Assembly (NCBI RefSeq): GCF_000417875.1
Contig: NW_006920870.1
Span: forward strand, 746,727-810,726
Source: Pseudozyma flocculosa PF-1
Lineage: Eukaryota > Basidiomycota > Ustilaginomycetes > Ustilaginales > Ustilaginaceae
Direction of reading: 5' to 3'
DNA length: 64,000 nucleotides
Below the pieces are notes generated by a model. The model had not been told where the DNA came from, made no database searches, and saw only the letters and a program-made list of their open reading frames with translations. A program made the translations under genes and the position numbers. Shown here in pieces: positions 54,612-64,000 of this stretch; position 1 is the stretch's first letter, and every line of letters starts with the position of its first letter.

Positions 54612-57477
54612 ATGGCCACCAACAGGCTCCGACGACGCCTCGAGGAGGCCGACCCGGCCACCCTGGCCAGGCTCTCCGAAAACTTCTGCCAGGTGAGTGG
54701 ACCTTCCTTCGCTGGCGGCGCTGCCCGCCTCGTGAGGCGCCTTGCAGTACTGACCTCCTGGAACGTCGTCACTACTCTCGTCTGGTCTGACATCGCAACC
54801 GCAGATCGGCACGCCTCTGCCCTCGCTCGAGAACAGAAAAAGAGACCCCAACGAGTACAAGCCGATATGGCAGCAAGAAGCACGCGATGAGCAGGGGCGG
54901 CGGCGCTTCCACGGCGCCTTCACCGGCGGATTCTCGGCGGGCTACTTCAACACGGTCGGCTCAAAGGAAGGCTGGACCCCGTCCTCGTTCCGATCCTCTC
55001 GCGCCGACAAGGCCAAGGGCGGCCAGTCCAAGACGACTCCTGTCCAGAGCCGCCCGGAGGATTTCATGGACGAGGAGGATCTGGCAGATCTGAGAGACTC
55101 GGCCCGTCTCAAGACGTCTTCCACGTTCCAAGATGCTGCCGATCCATCCCACGATCCGCTCTTGGGGCTGTTCGGTGGTCATCGAGGTGACCAGGATGGA
55201 GGAATCGCAGCTGCGGCCCTCCAAGACTTGGTTCGCCCGACCTCAACGTCGCTCGGCTTCAAACTACTTCGGAAGATGGGCTGGAAGGATGGACACGGAT
55301 TGGGCCCCCGAGTGACAGCGAGGAAACGACGGCGCCTCATGGGGGTGCAGCAGGCTGGCGCAGCACCCAAAGCGGATGGATCCGCCAGCGACGAGGCTGA
55401 TGAAGAGGCGGACAAGCACCTCTTCCCGCCGCCCAACACAGTGCTGGTCCAGCTCGAGGGCAGACAGGACAGGACGGGACTCGGCTGGAAGAGGTCCAGC
55501 TCGCTCAACGAGCTCCTGACCGAGGTCAGGTCCGAGGCTGCGGGGCAGAGACCAGGCGAGCCCTCCGGGCGTCCTGTGTTTGCCCCGTCAGGCGCGGACT
55601 CCGACGACGAGGCCGACGTCTTTGCCGGTGAGCCGGACATTCGCACGTCGACTCTGGTCCGCAGCAGTCGAACGGACGCCCGGGCTGCCATGACAAGCAT
55701 CGATGCGCCGAAACGGACGACGGAGATGCGCACCGCCGACGGGGTCAACACCTGGCTGGACGGGCGCAAGGTTGCCGTGGGGTTCAGGGTAGCGTCCAAA
55801 TCGATGGCTCCGGATCCCTGGTTCGCGCCGCCGATCATTCCGAAAGGCTGGAAACCGAACCCGCAGGCCATCTGGGACTCGCACGCTCCGACGATGGCGC
55901 CGGCCGCCGCACCCGGCAGGGTTGAGGGCAGTGCACCAAAGGCGCTCGACCCCACCGCCCGCGGCACCATCCTTGGCGAAGCACGCATGCCAGGTCCGCC
56001 CCCTGCACTCTCAGACTTCCTCTCAACAAAGGCGCGGGAACGCCTCGCCGCCGCCGCCGCCGGAGCATCTCTTCCTCAAGAACCGGCTGGACCCGCGCCT
56101 CCGCCCGCCATCGAGATACCCCCCACAGATCCGGCCACCGCAAAAGCTGCGCTGCATGGCTTCATGCCGTTCGGGGATGACCCGGCCAAGCAGTCGCGTT
56201 ACCGCACCTATCTTCAGTCACAGGCCGATCCCGCCTCCAACGTGCAGGTCCAACGTTCGCCCGGCCAGCTCGACGACCACTTCCAGCACGAGCTGAGGGA
56301 ATTTGCCAAGAGTGCGGCAATCTTCCGGCCAATGAGCACGGCCATGGCCAGCCGCTTCACCAGCGCCAGCAGCAAAGCGGCGGCGCAAGAGACTGCCCCG
56401 CCCGCACCGGGGCTCCGACAGCCGCAGCCGCGACCCGCTCCAAAGTCACAGGGAGGCGAAGGGGACCACCCTGCAGAACCGGAAGTGGAGCTGACACCGG
56501 CACAGCACGCAGCCAAGGCCGGGATGTTTGGCCGCCTGACGAGGACCGTTGAGCCATGGTACCCTGTTCGCCTGCTCTGCAAGCGCTTCAACGTGCCTGA
56601 CCCTCACCCGGGCAGGACCGAGGACGACAATACGGCTGTCGATGCCAGCAGAGGTCGAGAAGAAATCGATCCCTTCTGTGGATCGTCGAGCGCCAGGAAC
56701 CGAGCACAAGCCGACGTCGGAGCCAATGACATGTGGGATCGGAACAAGCGGCAGATCCAGGACCTCGCGCAAGCCAAAGCCTGGGAGGCGTCCGCGCCAA
56801 GAGCGCCGCCTTCCGCAGCCGCAGCCGCAAGCGCGACCGGACGCGGCACAGCACATGGCGGCGCAAGCAGCAGATCGATCGAGACGCTCGGCCTGGGCGA
56901 CGACGAGAGGCAGGGCGCGGACACGACGACGTACGTCAAGCCCTCTGTCGACATCTTCAAGGCCATCTTTGCCTCGGACGAGGAGGACAGCGACGCAGAC
57001 GACGACAACGACGCCCTGGGCGCGAAAAGGAACACCTCTGCAGCAAACCGAGAGGAGAAACACAAAGCGGACGAGTCGCTCGGCGATCCGAGCACCTCGT
57101 TCCGGCCCACCTTTGTGCCGCGGTCAAAGCGCAAGGCGCACGGCGACGAGCTAGCAGGTGAAGCGCGCGGCTGCTCGGATGAAGGCGGCGGAGCGATCAA
57201 GAAGAAGGCGGACAAGAAGCAGAAGAAGGACAAGCGGAACAAGGCCAAGGGCATGCTGACCTTTGACCTCGACGGAGAGGACGACATGGGTGACAGCGGC
57301 GCTAGCATGCCTAGCGCCATCACACGCAAGGTCAAGGCTGGAGGACCAGGCGAGACAGCAACTGCTGTCGAGCGGCCGGACAGGGTTCCGCGGCCAACTG
57401 AGCAGAGCACAGCGCCACCACCTAGACAGCCAGGCGAGCCGCGCCCAAATCGCCCGAGAGCATCCGACCTCTTCTGA
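54612..57477 (+). CDS. GPATCH1: GPATCH1 / TGH-type G-patch splicing factor
   Basis: Nuclear protein of the late spliceosome that recruits or stimulates an RNA helicase through its G-patch (family knowledge). Exons 54612-54692 and 54805-57477; 917 residues, the usual size. The N-terminus after the intron carries the family block: IGTPLPSLENRKRDPNEYKP, FHGAFTGGFSAGYFNTVGSK, EGWTPSSFRSSR, then EDFMDEEDLADL. The G-patch follows at about residues 176-200 (LGFKLLRKMGWKDGHGLGPR). Further family features are a central block with GRKVAVGFRVASKS and WFAPPIIPKGWKPNPQAIWD, the segment AAKAGMFGRLTRTVEPWYP and LLCKRFNVPDPHPG, an acidic region (FASDEEDSDADDDND) and a Lys-rich cluster before the C-terminus ending RPRASDLF. 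It converges on the next gene with only 78 bases between stop codons. Confidence 0.93.
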
Positions 57478-57555
57478 TCGATACTTCGCTCCACCGACTG
57501 GCATTCCCCGGCACAAATCTCTGCGACGATGCGATTGTCATCATATGCGACCTGT

Positions 57556-58881
57556 TCACGGAGCACCAGACTGCAGCTGGCGTTGGCGATCCTGCTCTCG
57601 ATACCAGAGGTACAGATCTACCTTGTGCTCGAGCATTCGGTGGTTGCGACGAGTCTCATCCGGCAGAGTGAGGTACGCAATCGGATTGGGCAGCCGACCC
57701 GACCACCTCTCTGGCTGCGTCGCCCCAGAGCGTGCGAGCGCCCTCGTAGACCAGACGGGCGGGGGCTTCGTGCGAATCGCATCCAGCGACCTGGAGGAGG
57801 TTTTGTCTCGGCCCTGACAACCGCTCTTGGGCTCATGCCGCCTTGCCGTAGGGCCGTCCGCTTGCAGTGAGAACCTCGTCTTTTCGCCGATGGTCCGATC
57901 CCGTTCGACATTACTGCGGAGGGCGGGGTGCGGACCCGTCCGCTGGCCCGCTGTGGCGCCGGCTTGCTCCCTTTGCAGTCTAGTCGGGCGAAATTCCCTC
58001 GCGCGTGGATCTGTGAGCTCGGGAGCGAGGATCACGTCCAAGGAGTCGAGCACCTGCGTCAAGCTCTGATTGGGCGTCGCAGCCGTTGATTCGTATGGGC
58101 CCGTCCCGTCCTCGCTATCGCGTGCTCTCAGTGACCCTGGCGAGCTGGGACGGGCGGGATCGTCGATGCTGAACATGTTGCCTTCGAGCAGCGAGGACCG
58201 TCGACTCGCCGCAATCGGACGGGACGCATCGCTCGATGAGGAGAGGCGCCATTCGTGCTCGTAGCCGCTCCACCTCTCGCGGCCGGATGGCGAGAGGTAG
58301 GCTTCATCCACTGAGTTTCCGGCGCTGCGGATCACTTCGGTCTGAGGGGATGCGGCGCGGTCGATGGAGGACCATGCGTTTGCGAATGTCAACTGGGACC
58401 CTGCACCCTTGGTGGCAGAGCTCGGCCGGGCTGATGCACAGCGGTCCGCCTGTCCATTCAGGTCAGAGCTGGTACGAGTCTTTGGGCCTCGTCGAAGCCA
58501 GGACGCGAGAGATCGCGGCGGCGTGTCCACTCTGCTAGGGGATATGGCGACCTCAGCCACCGCGTTCGCGAAGCTTGACGTGGCGAACCCATTGAATGAC
58601 GACGAGCCATCCATCAGACTCCGCGGTGCATCGACAGAGGAGCGCCGACTCGTCGAAGCTTCGGGCCCTGTGGCGTGGCCCTCGTGCTCGGACGGCCTGT
58701 CCACCGCCGAGGAGGAGGTCGGGGGCAGGCTGCTCGATGTCTGGTCCTTGCCCTTCGCAAACCTCGAGCCCAGCGAGATGGTGGTATCCGAGGCGGTCGA
58801 GATCCTCCTCCTCGTCGACGAGGATGCGGTCGAACTCGCCTCGCTATCGTTGGAGAAGCGTCTGTGCGACTCGATGTCCAT
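57556..58881 (-). CDS. Hypothetical serine-rich protein
   Basis: I do not recognise this protein. Single exon, 441 residues from the ATG at 58881 (MDIESHRRFSNDSEASSTAS) to the stop at 57556-57558. The open frame reaches 59034, but upstream codons offer only GTG. The first 330 residues are low-complexity Ser/Arg/Thr-rich sequence, with many possible phosphorylation sites of the RxxS type (TRRRISTAS, SRRSSVDAPR, ASRRSSLLEG). A short hydrophobic helix (QSLTQVLDSLDVILAPEL) and a C-terminal block (PIAYLTLPDETRRNHRMLEH, KVDLYLWYREQ) look structured and are the parts to search with. No signal peptide or membrane segment. Convergent with GPATCH1, leaving almost no room for 3' UTRs, so the transcripts probably overlap. 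Confidence 0.7.
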   Translation of the reverse strand: MDIESHRRFSNDSEASSTASSSTRRRISTASDTTISLGSRFAKGKDQTSSSLPPTSSSAVDRPSEHEGHATGPEASTSRRSSVDAPRSLMDGSSSFNGFATSSFANAVAEVAISPSRVDTPPRSLASWLRRGPKTRTSSDLNGQADRCASARPSSATKGAGSQLTFANAWSSIDRAASPQTEVIRSAGNSVDEAYLSPSGRERWSGYEHEWRLSSSSDASRPIAASRRSSLLEGNMFSIDDPARPSSPGSLRARDSEDGTGPYESTAATPNQSLTQVLDSLDVILAPELTDPRAREFRPTRLQREQAGATAGQRTGPHPALRSNVERDRTIGEKTRFSLQADGPTARRHEPKSGCQGRDKTSSRSLDAIRTKPPPVWSTRALARSGATQPERWSGRLPNPIAYLTLPDETRRNHRMLEHKVDLYLWYREQDRQRQLQSGAP

Positions 58882-60343
58882 TCTCGCCGTGTATCGTTCC
58901 TTCGATACGAGATGTAGTCGAGCAGGTGTGGCCTCAGAGGCGAAGGGGTAGGGTGACGCCGTTTGCAGGGTACAAGGTCTCGAAGGTAGTCTTTGTAGGT
59001 TCAGGGGAGGCAAGAGGCTATGATTGAACCCCACCGAGGTCGACCCACACCAGGCAGTCTTGTACGTTCAGGAGGACGGCCGTCTCGCTGGCCAACGAGT
59101 CAACGACGAAGGCCGTCTAGCCCACCAACACCTACAGCGGCCTTGCGCCACCCCACCTGGGCGGACGGAGCTAGGCAGCCGAGAGGGTCCAAGCATGGGC
59201 GAACGGCGAACTTGGGCGCCATGGCAGGTAGCAGAGAGTTGTGTAGAGCGGGTGGATTCGTTCCTACCTGCGTATAGCAGGCTTATGGGCTTACATACAT
59301 AGCGTGTATGTTGCGCTGCGGGATGGGTGCGTGGGACTTGGTCGGTGGTCGGCAGCCTATCCGACACTGCGCTTGAATTGCGGCGCCAAAAGAGCTCTCA
59401 CGAAGGTGGACAACGTTCGGACCTCCAGGCGAAGTTGTCACCGAACTTGGTTGGTTGTCCCTTGACAGTTCTTCCTGCGAGCACACCCGCCATCCTTGGG
59501 GCCGGGACGGTGAAGTTTGGAAGCCGTTCGTTACGTCTGAAGCTGCAAGAGTGCTCCTCTGTCGTACGTCTGCCATGCTTCGATGCGGGACGAACACCGC
59601 ATGGCATCGATGCGCCGCTTCCGTGTCCGGGGACGGTGCATGGCCCGCCTCGTCTCGATCCTTGGAGCTGGCCGGCCCGTGCCATCCATATCATATTCCG
59701 ATCCAGGCAATCTATGCGCGACGTCTTTTGATTCGCCCGCTTCGAGGTGGATACAGTAGGAACGGAGAGCGCTCCGTGCTGCGTGTTGGCCCGGTCCCGA
59801 AAGCGACTGGCGACGTGCAGTCATACATGCGAGCATCTTGGCCGCGGTGCTAGGCAGGTCGAGACAAAGAGGCCCGGCGAAGAGCGCGCATACGCGGACC
59901 GCTCGTTCCTCGCTCAGCTTCCTCATACAACCCTTCTGATGCCGTCGGCTGACGCCAGAGGGGTGACCGTGTGCCTGAGCCCTGGCCGCTCGTGCGTCTT
60001 CCGCCCCCACTTGGATGCGGCCAAGGCGGTGACTTGCTTGGGCCGGGCAGGAAAGCCGGCTAGCTCAGTCCTCGAGACGACGGCCACGACGAGTGCAGCC
60101 CCGCAGTCCTGCGCGCGCAACCGATGCAATGCAGTCGATGATGCTTCTTTTATTTCTCTAGCGACGTCGAAGCGACCATCGCAGAATTGATTACGAACAG
60201 TGACGTGAGGTGGCGTGGAAAGGGAGGAATGGGGGACCCGGGGAATGTATGTTTTCTGAGAGCGAGAGTGTAAAAGAGGGGACGGAAGGGGAGGGTGGAA
60301 CAAGAAGGGAAGGGGGAGATGGAACTTGAGGAGGCGAGTTCAC
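58882..60343. other. Intergenic region between the serine-rich gene and the desaturase
   Basis: Promoter of the serine-rich gene and 3' flank of the desaturase (both minus). Base composition is more even than elsewhere. Short open frames only. I see no RNA gene or repeat. Confidence 0.45.
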
Positions 60344-61792
60344 TTACTCGGACATGGCGATGGCCGAGTCCGAGTTGTAGCCGCTGTCGGGCGAGACGGT
60401 GCGCTTGGGGACGCCCTTGCCGTTGCGGTAAAAGGCGACCTGGTCCGACTCCTCGATGTACTTGCACTCGCGGATCGACTTCCACAGCGAGACAAAGACG
60501 TTCTCGGTGCTCTTGGCGTAGTGCTCGCCAAGGCGCGCCTTGAGCGCCTCGGTGGCCTCCCAAGCGTGGTAGTGCGGGATCTTGCTCGAGACGTGGTGCA
60601 GAACGTGGGTCTCAGAGATGCCGTGGAGGAGGTAAGGGCCGACGGGGCCGAGCCACTGCCTGTCGATGGTGCACAGGGCGCCGCGAGGGAAGGTCCAGGT
60701 CTCGGCCTTGTAGTGGGGAAGCATGGGGTCGGTGTGCTGGAGGTAGGTGATCATGACCAGCCAGTGGTTGCACCAGAGGTAGGGGATGAGGTAGTAACGG
60801 AAGACGTCGGTGAAGCCGCGAGGGGCCACCGAGGCGCCGAAGGCCATGGCCGCGAGGGTGCAGGCAATGCCAAGGTCGGAGATGAGGATCTGGGAACGGT
60901 GGCGCTTGTCAAAGATGATGGCCTCGGGGTTGAAGTGGTTGGTGAACTTGGGGTAGTGGAGCTGTCCCGAGGCGTTCTGGATCAGGTAGAGGGGCCAGCC
61001 GAAGAGCTGCTGGATGAAGATGTAGAAGAGGTTGTAGGCAGGAGCGTCCTCGAGCGTCTCCTTGAGCCACTCGCCCCAGGTCTCCTCCTCGGAGACGACC
61101 TCCTCATCCTCGCCGGCGTCGGATCCGGCCTTGGCCGCAGGCTTGAGGGGGAGAAGACCCTTCTGCGAGCGGGTGCGGGGCACGAAGACCTCGTCGCGGG
61201 TGAGGTGACCGGTGGCGGCGTGGTGACGGGCGTGCGAAATCCTCCACGAGTGGTAGGGGACGAGGAGGGCCGAGTGCAGCACCCAGCCGACGGCATTGTT
61301 GAGCGTCTTGCTGGTGCTGAAGCTCTGGTGGCCGCACTCGTGGGCGATAACCCAGAGGCCGGTGAAAACGAGGCCCTGCAGCACCCAGTAGACCGACCAG
61401 AGGGCAAAGCGCGCCAGGTTCTGCTGGACGCCGAGCGAGAGGTAGGGGGTCAGGGCGTTGGCCTTGTTCTGCGAGAAGTAGGAGCCAACCGAGGGGTCGA
61501 TGTAGGTGGCAGCGTAGCCGAGAGCCGCAACCATGGCAAGGTCGTAAAAGACGTAGGTGAACGACTTGAACGCCGAGCGCTCGAAGCAGTGGGCGGGGAT
61601 CGCGGAGAGCAGGTCCTTGACGGTGAACGAGGGGACATTGAACTTGGCGAGCTCATCCTCGTTGTAAGGCTGGGCCTGCTTGTGCGAGTACTTGGTGGGC
61701 TTGGCTGCCTCGTTGCTGCCAGCAGCAACGGGGGCCGCCTTGCCGGCACGCTGGGTAGCGGCCGTGACGTTGGGCGCAGCCGCGGTGGACAT
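60344..61792 (-). CDS. FAD2: Delta-12 fatty acid desaturase (oleate to linoleate)
   Basis: ER membrane di-iron enzyme that adds the second double bond to oleoyl chains (family knowledge). Intronless, 482 residues. Three histidine boxes are present and correctly spaced: HECGH (151-155), HARHH (187-191) and HVLHH (396-400). FAD2-type context includes VKDLLSAIPAHCFERSAFKS, LWVIAHECGHQSFS, VPYHSWRISHARHHAATGHL, and LLHGISETHVLHHVSSKIPH. Hydrophobic stretches flank boxes 1 and 3. An acidic insertion (AGSDAGEDEEVVSEEE) lies between boxes 2 and 3 in the cytosolic loop. The start ATG at 61792 gives an Ala/Lys-rich cytosolic N-terminus. The C-terminus ends SAIAMSE, with no classic KKXX signal. A delta-15 or bifunctional activity cannot be excluded from sequence. 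Confidence 0.92.
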   Translation of the reverse strand: MSTAAAPNVTAATQRAGKAAPVAAGSNEAAKPTKYSHKQAQPYNEDELAKFNVPSFTVKDLLSAIPAHCFERSAFKSFTYVFYDLAMVAALGYAATYIDPSVGSYFSQNKANALTPYLSLGVQQNLARFALWSVYWVLQGLVFTGLWVIAHECGHQSFSTSKTLNNAVGWVLHSALLVPYHSWRISHARHHAATGHLTRDEVFVPRTRSQKGLLPLKPAAKAGSDAGEDEEVVSEEETWGEWLKETLEDAPAYNLFYIFIQQLFGWPLYLIQNASGQLHYPKFTNHFNPEAIIFDKRHRSQILISDLGIACTLAAMAFGASVAPRGFTDVFRYYLIPYLWCNHWLVMITYLQHTDPMLPHYKAETWTFPRGALCTIDRQWLGPVGPYLLHGISETHVLHHVSSKIPHYHAWEATEALKARLGEHYAKSTENVFVSLWKSIRECKYIEESDQVAFYRNGKGVPKRTVSPDSGYNSDSAIAMSE

Positions 61793-62600
61793 GTCGTTGG
61801 CCGATGTCGACGGGCGGGAGGCGACTTCTAGGTCGTGTGTAGACGCGACGGGACGGGTATGGTCGTCACAGAGAGGGTAGGGTGGATGGCGGGGGTGATG
61901 GGCGGAGGGGGAAGGAGGGGTGGGAATAGTCTGCGCAGAGGAAAGTGCGGCGCGGCGCTGCGCCTTTATGAGGAAGCATGGCCTCTGCTCGCCACCCTGC
62001 CTGCGTTGGGCTCATGGAGGCCTCTTTGTTTCGCCGCCCAAGCCCGGCCTACCGCTCAGGCCGTTCCTCACCTCATCTCTCTCCCTCTCGCTCACTGCGT
62101 GGCGGGCGGGGAACGAGGCGGGGGGGTCGGGTCGAGGCAGAGCCCCGGCGCCAGCTCACAGGGAGGTCGCTGTGAAACTTTTTTCCTCTTGCCTGCTTTC
62201 TCGCCCAGCGGACCCCCCAATTAGGACTTCAGAATTTCGCCTCTCCCTGGCGTTAACCGCGGGGGCCGCCCGCCCGGCGAGCAAGGGGAAATGGGCCAAA
62301 CCTTGGCTAGCCTGCCTCGTGCCCGTTCTGGCCCGAGCGCCTTGCTGGCAAACGCCTTGGCCTGCCTGTCAAGGCCTGCCTGCCACTCGGCCTGCCCCCG
62401 TTTGGGCCCACCAGCGACCGCCACCTCGTCACCAGCTTCGCATCTCGCTCCTCTGGACATGAGGTAGAGCGAGCCTAAGCTCTCGGCTAGGTACCGTCGT
62501 AGGCTGCGGATTCTGTCCAGACAGCAAACGGCCGAGAGCGAGGTGGCAAATTAGAGGCCAGCGCAGCCTGGCGGACCGAAATGTTGGGGCGCAGGTGGGC
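61793..62600 (-). promoter_or_regulatory. Desaturase upstream region
   Basis: GC-rich region with a pyrimidine-rich leader-like stretch (GA-rich on the plus strand, 61870-61960) just upstream of the desaturase ATG. GCCT/TGCC-rich sequence lies at 62340-62400. No coding frame is supported. Confidence 0.45.
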
Positions 62601-62615
62601 TGCACGGCGGGCGTG

Positions 62616-62646
62616 AAAGGCAGGCAGGCAGGCAGCAGGCAGGCGT
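62616..62646. repeat. AGGC tetranucleotide tract
   Basis: Nearly perfect AGGC repeats, one unit interrupted (GGCAGCAGGC). Another member of the AGGC/GCCT class seen in many intergenic regions of this window. Confidence 0.8.
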
Positions 62647-62999
62647 CGAGACGCCGAGAATCCACGTGTGTGGCCTCGACTCGCCGCTCAACTTTGAAGC
62701 TTCCGCGGCTGCCTGCCCTCGGATCCGCCGTGTCGAATTCGACCTGCAAACGTGGAAGCCCGATTCGCCGAGCGAGGTCGTCGGGCTGCCTCGATCTCGG
62801 ATCCGCCTTGCGGTCATCATGCGCCGACGATCGATCGTGTGGGCCAGCCAGGGCCAGAAGGCCAGGGCGAAATCTTGGAAACTCAGAGGGGCCCACCGCC
62901 ATCGAGCTCCGCCTCAGGCCGAAGGGAAAAACGAGATACGACGTCGGCGACGAGGCAGCATCGACATTCTCAAGCCTGGCCACCCTGCAGCCCCCTATC

Positions 63000-64000
63000 C
63001 ATCGCCCTACAACCACCACTCACTCGACCGCCAGCACCAACGACACATTTTCGACACCGCCGCCCCACCTCTCGTCTGCACAGCGAGCCAGCAGCCTTCT
63101 CTCCGGGCGACAGGAAAGAAGAGGCATCAACACCACCGCTCGTCGTCACTAGGGGCAGTGCAGCGACTCACTGCTCCTCCGCCCATAATTCCTCGACAAG
63201 TGCTTGATCTCCGTCTCAAGGCTGCGGCCAAATCTTTCCTGACCGGAAACCTCAGGTGCGTAGGCGCAAAGACCATGGTCCCCCAGGACGAGGGAACCGT
63301 ATCCGATGCCGACCGTTTGGGCGGCCGAGCCATCGTCGAGTCCGATGCGCAGAGTTTGGCCGATGCTGTGGGGACCAGGGATCGTCGGAGGGTGCAGGAA
63401 CGACGACAAGGCATCTTTGACCAGCGAGCTCACCGTATGTGGCCTTGCCGCCAACCTGCTCCCTCCAATGCAGACCGCCCTAACATCGCTTCAACAAGCG
63501 CATAGGTGACACCCCTTCAACTTTGAACAACAAGGCCGCCTGGCTCAACAGCTGGCGACCCATCCTGTATCGGACACCCTCTTCTCTTGCCTTTGACGCC
63601 CGTCTTGAGCCCTGTCTCCAGCAAGGTGAGTCTTGGGACATGTGTCTGTCTTGTCGTCGCCTCGGGTGCGTTCGTGTCGATGGTGGCGGGATCTATACCA
63701 ACACGGCAGATCCGACCTGGCGCGGCGTCGAGGAGCATGGGACGGCCGGCCGCCATGGGTCGTAAGCCTGGCGTGATGCCGGTGTTCGCTGCAGACTCTT
63801 TTGTCGGTTCCGCATCTATCTGCGTCTCGAACCGGCGCTATCCGCCGCCGCCAACGGCCATTGGTTCGTCTGGCTAGTTCCAAGGACAGCCGGATGGGGC
63901 GTCGGCGTCTTCTTCCGCCGACTGGCCGGCAAGGAGCGCACCTGTCAGACTCTCGGGGGCTGGGGCAACCACATAGGGGGACTCCCGGTGGTCGGAAGAT
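63000..64000 (+). other. Unresolved region at the right edge, possible exons of a gene that runs out of the window
   Basis: Codon-like sequence and splice-like signals occur here, but I could not join them into one model. Candidates on the plus strand: a stretch ending at a GTGAGT donor after 63625 (coding WLNSWRPILYRTPSSLAFDA in one frame), and a CAG acceptor at 63792-63794 followed by two frames that stay open to base 64000. A minus-strand frame (63454-63149) is also protein-like. No motif was recognised. The 3' part is outside the window. Confidence 0.25.

Noticed and set aside
60326..61831. 501-codon plus-strand open frame over the desaturase
   Set aside because: Mirror of the desaturase; composition is Gly/Val/Glu/Leu only, with no motif, while the minus strand has three histidine boxes.
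62666..63505. 279-codon plus-strand open frame
   Set aside because: Begins with ATG but is Arg/His/Pro-rich, and other frames in the same region look equally likely; kept only as part of the unresolved right-edge region.

Overview
The window is a gene-dense, GC-rich piece of a basidiomycete nuclear genome. It most resembles a smut-type fungus (Ustilaginomycotina). I infer this from few, short GT-AG introns (about 50-150 bases), the conserved fungal housekeeping genes, strong third-position G/C, and a 5S rRNA of the basidiomycete type. The species is not identified. Nothing looks bacterial or viral, and there is no CRISPR array or recognisable transposon. Exon limits were read by eye from splice signals and frame continuity.

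Left part (1-18.3 kb). The window opens inside the 3' end of SPT2 (histone chaperone). Next comes NAA50 (N-terminal acetyltransferase, minus strand). Three tandem plus-strand copies of one six-exon F-box gene family follow (4695-8627, 10178-14149, 15150-18286). The copies share all five intron positions and phases, a long conserved middle and, in copies 1 and 2, a basic plus acidic tail. Copy 3 carries an in-frame TAG immediately before its F-box and has lost the acidic tail. This family is the least explained and most interesting content of the window.

Middle (18.5-36.9 kb). An unknown two-exon protein is divergent from ARP3 (Arp2/3 complex). A PX-PH-RhoGAP protein (Bem3 type), a stand-alone 5S rRNA gene and an F-box/leucine-rich protein follow. 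EPT1/CPT1 (phospholipid synthesis) is divergent from ARH1 (mitochondrial ferredoxin reductase). A probable small secreted, GPI-anchored protein closes this part.

Right part (38.5-64 kb). This holds a mitochondrial class III aminotransferase, a very long intronless forkhead factor, an ADF-H/coiled-coil/PH actin-membrane protein, a GPATCH1 splicing factor convergent on a serine-rich unknown protein, and a delta-12 fatty acid desaturase. The last 1.5 kb probably holds pieces of a gene that I could not resolve.

Functional themes are actin and polarity control (ARP3, RhoGAP, ADF-H/PH protein), membrane lipids (EPT1, desaturase), chromatin and transcription (SPT2, forkhead), and protein turnover or modification (four F-box genes, NAA50). 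The genes are independent units, several sharing divergent promoters. Many intergenic stretches carry GCCT/AGGC tetranucleotide-rich tracts.
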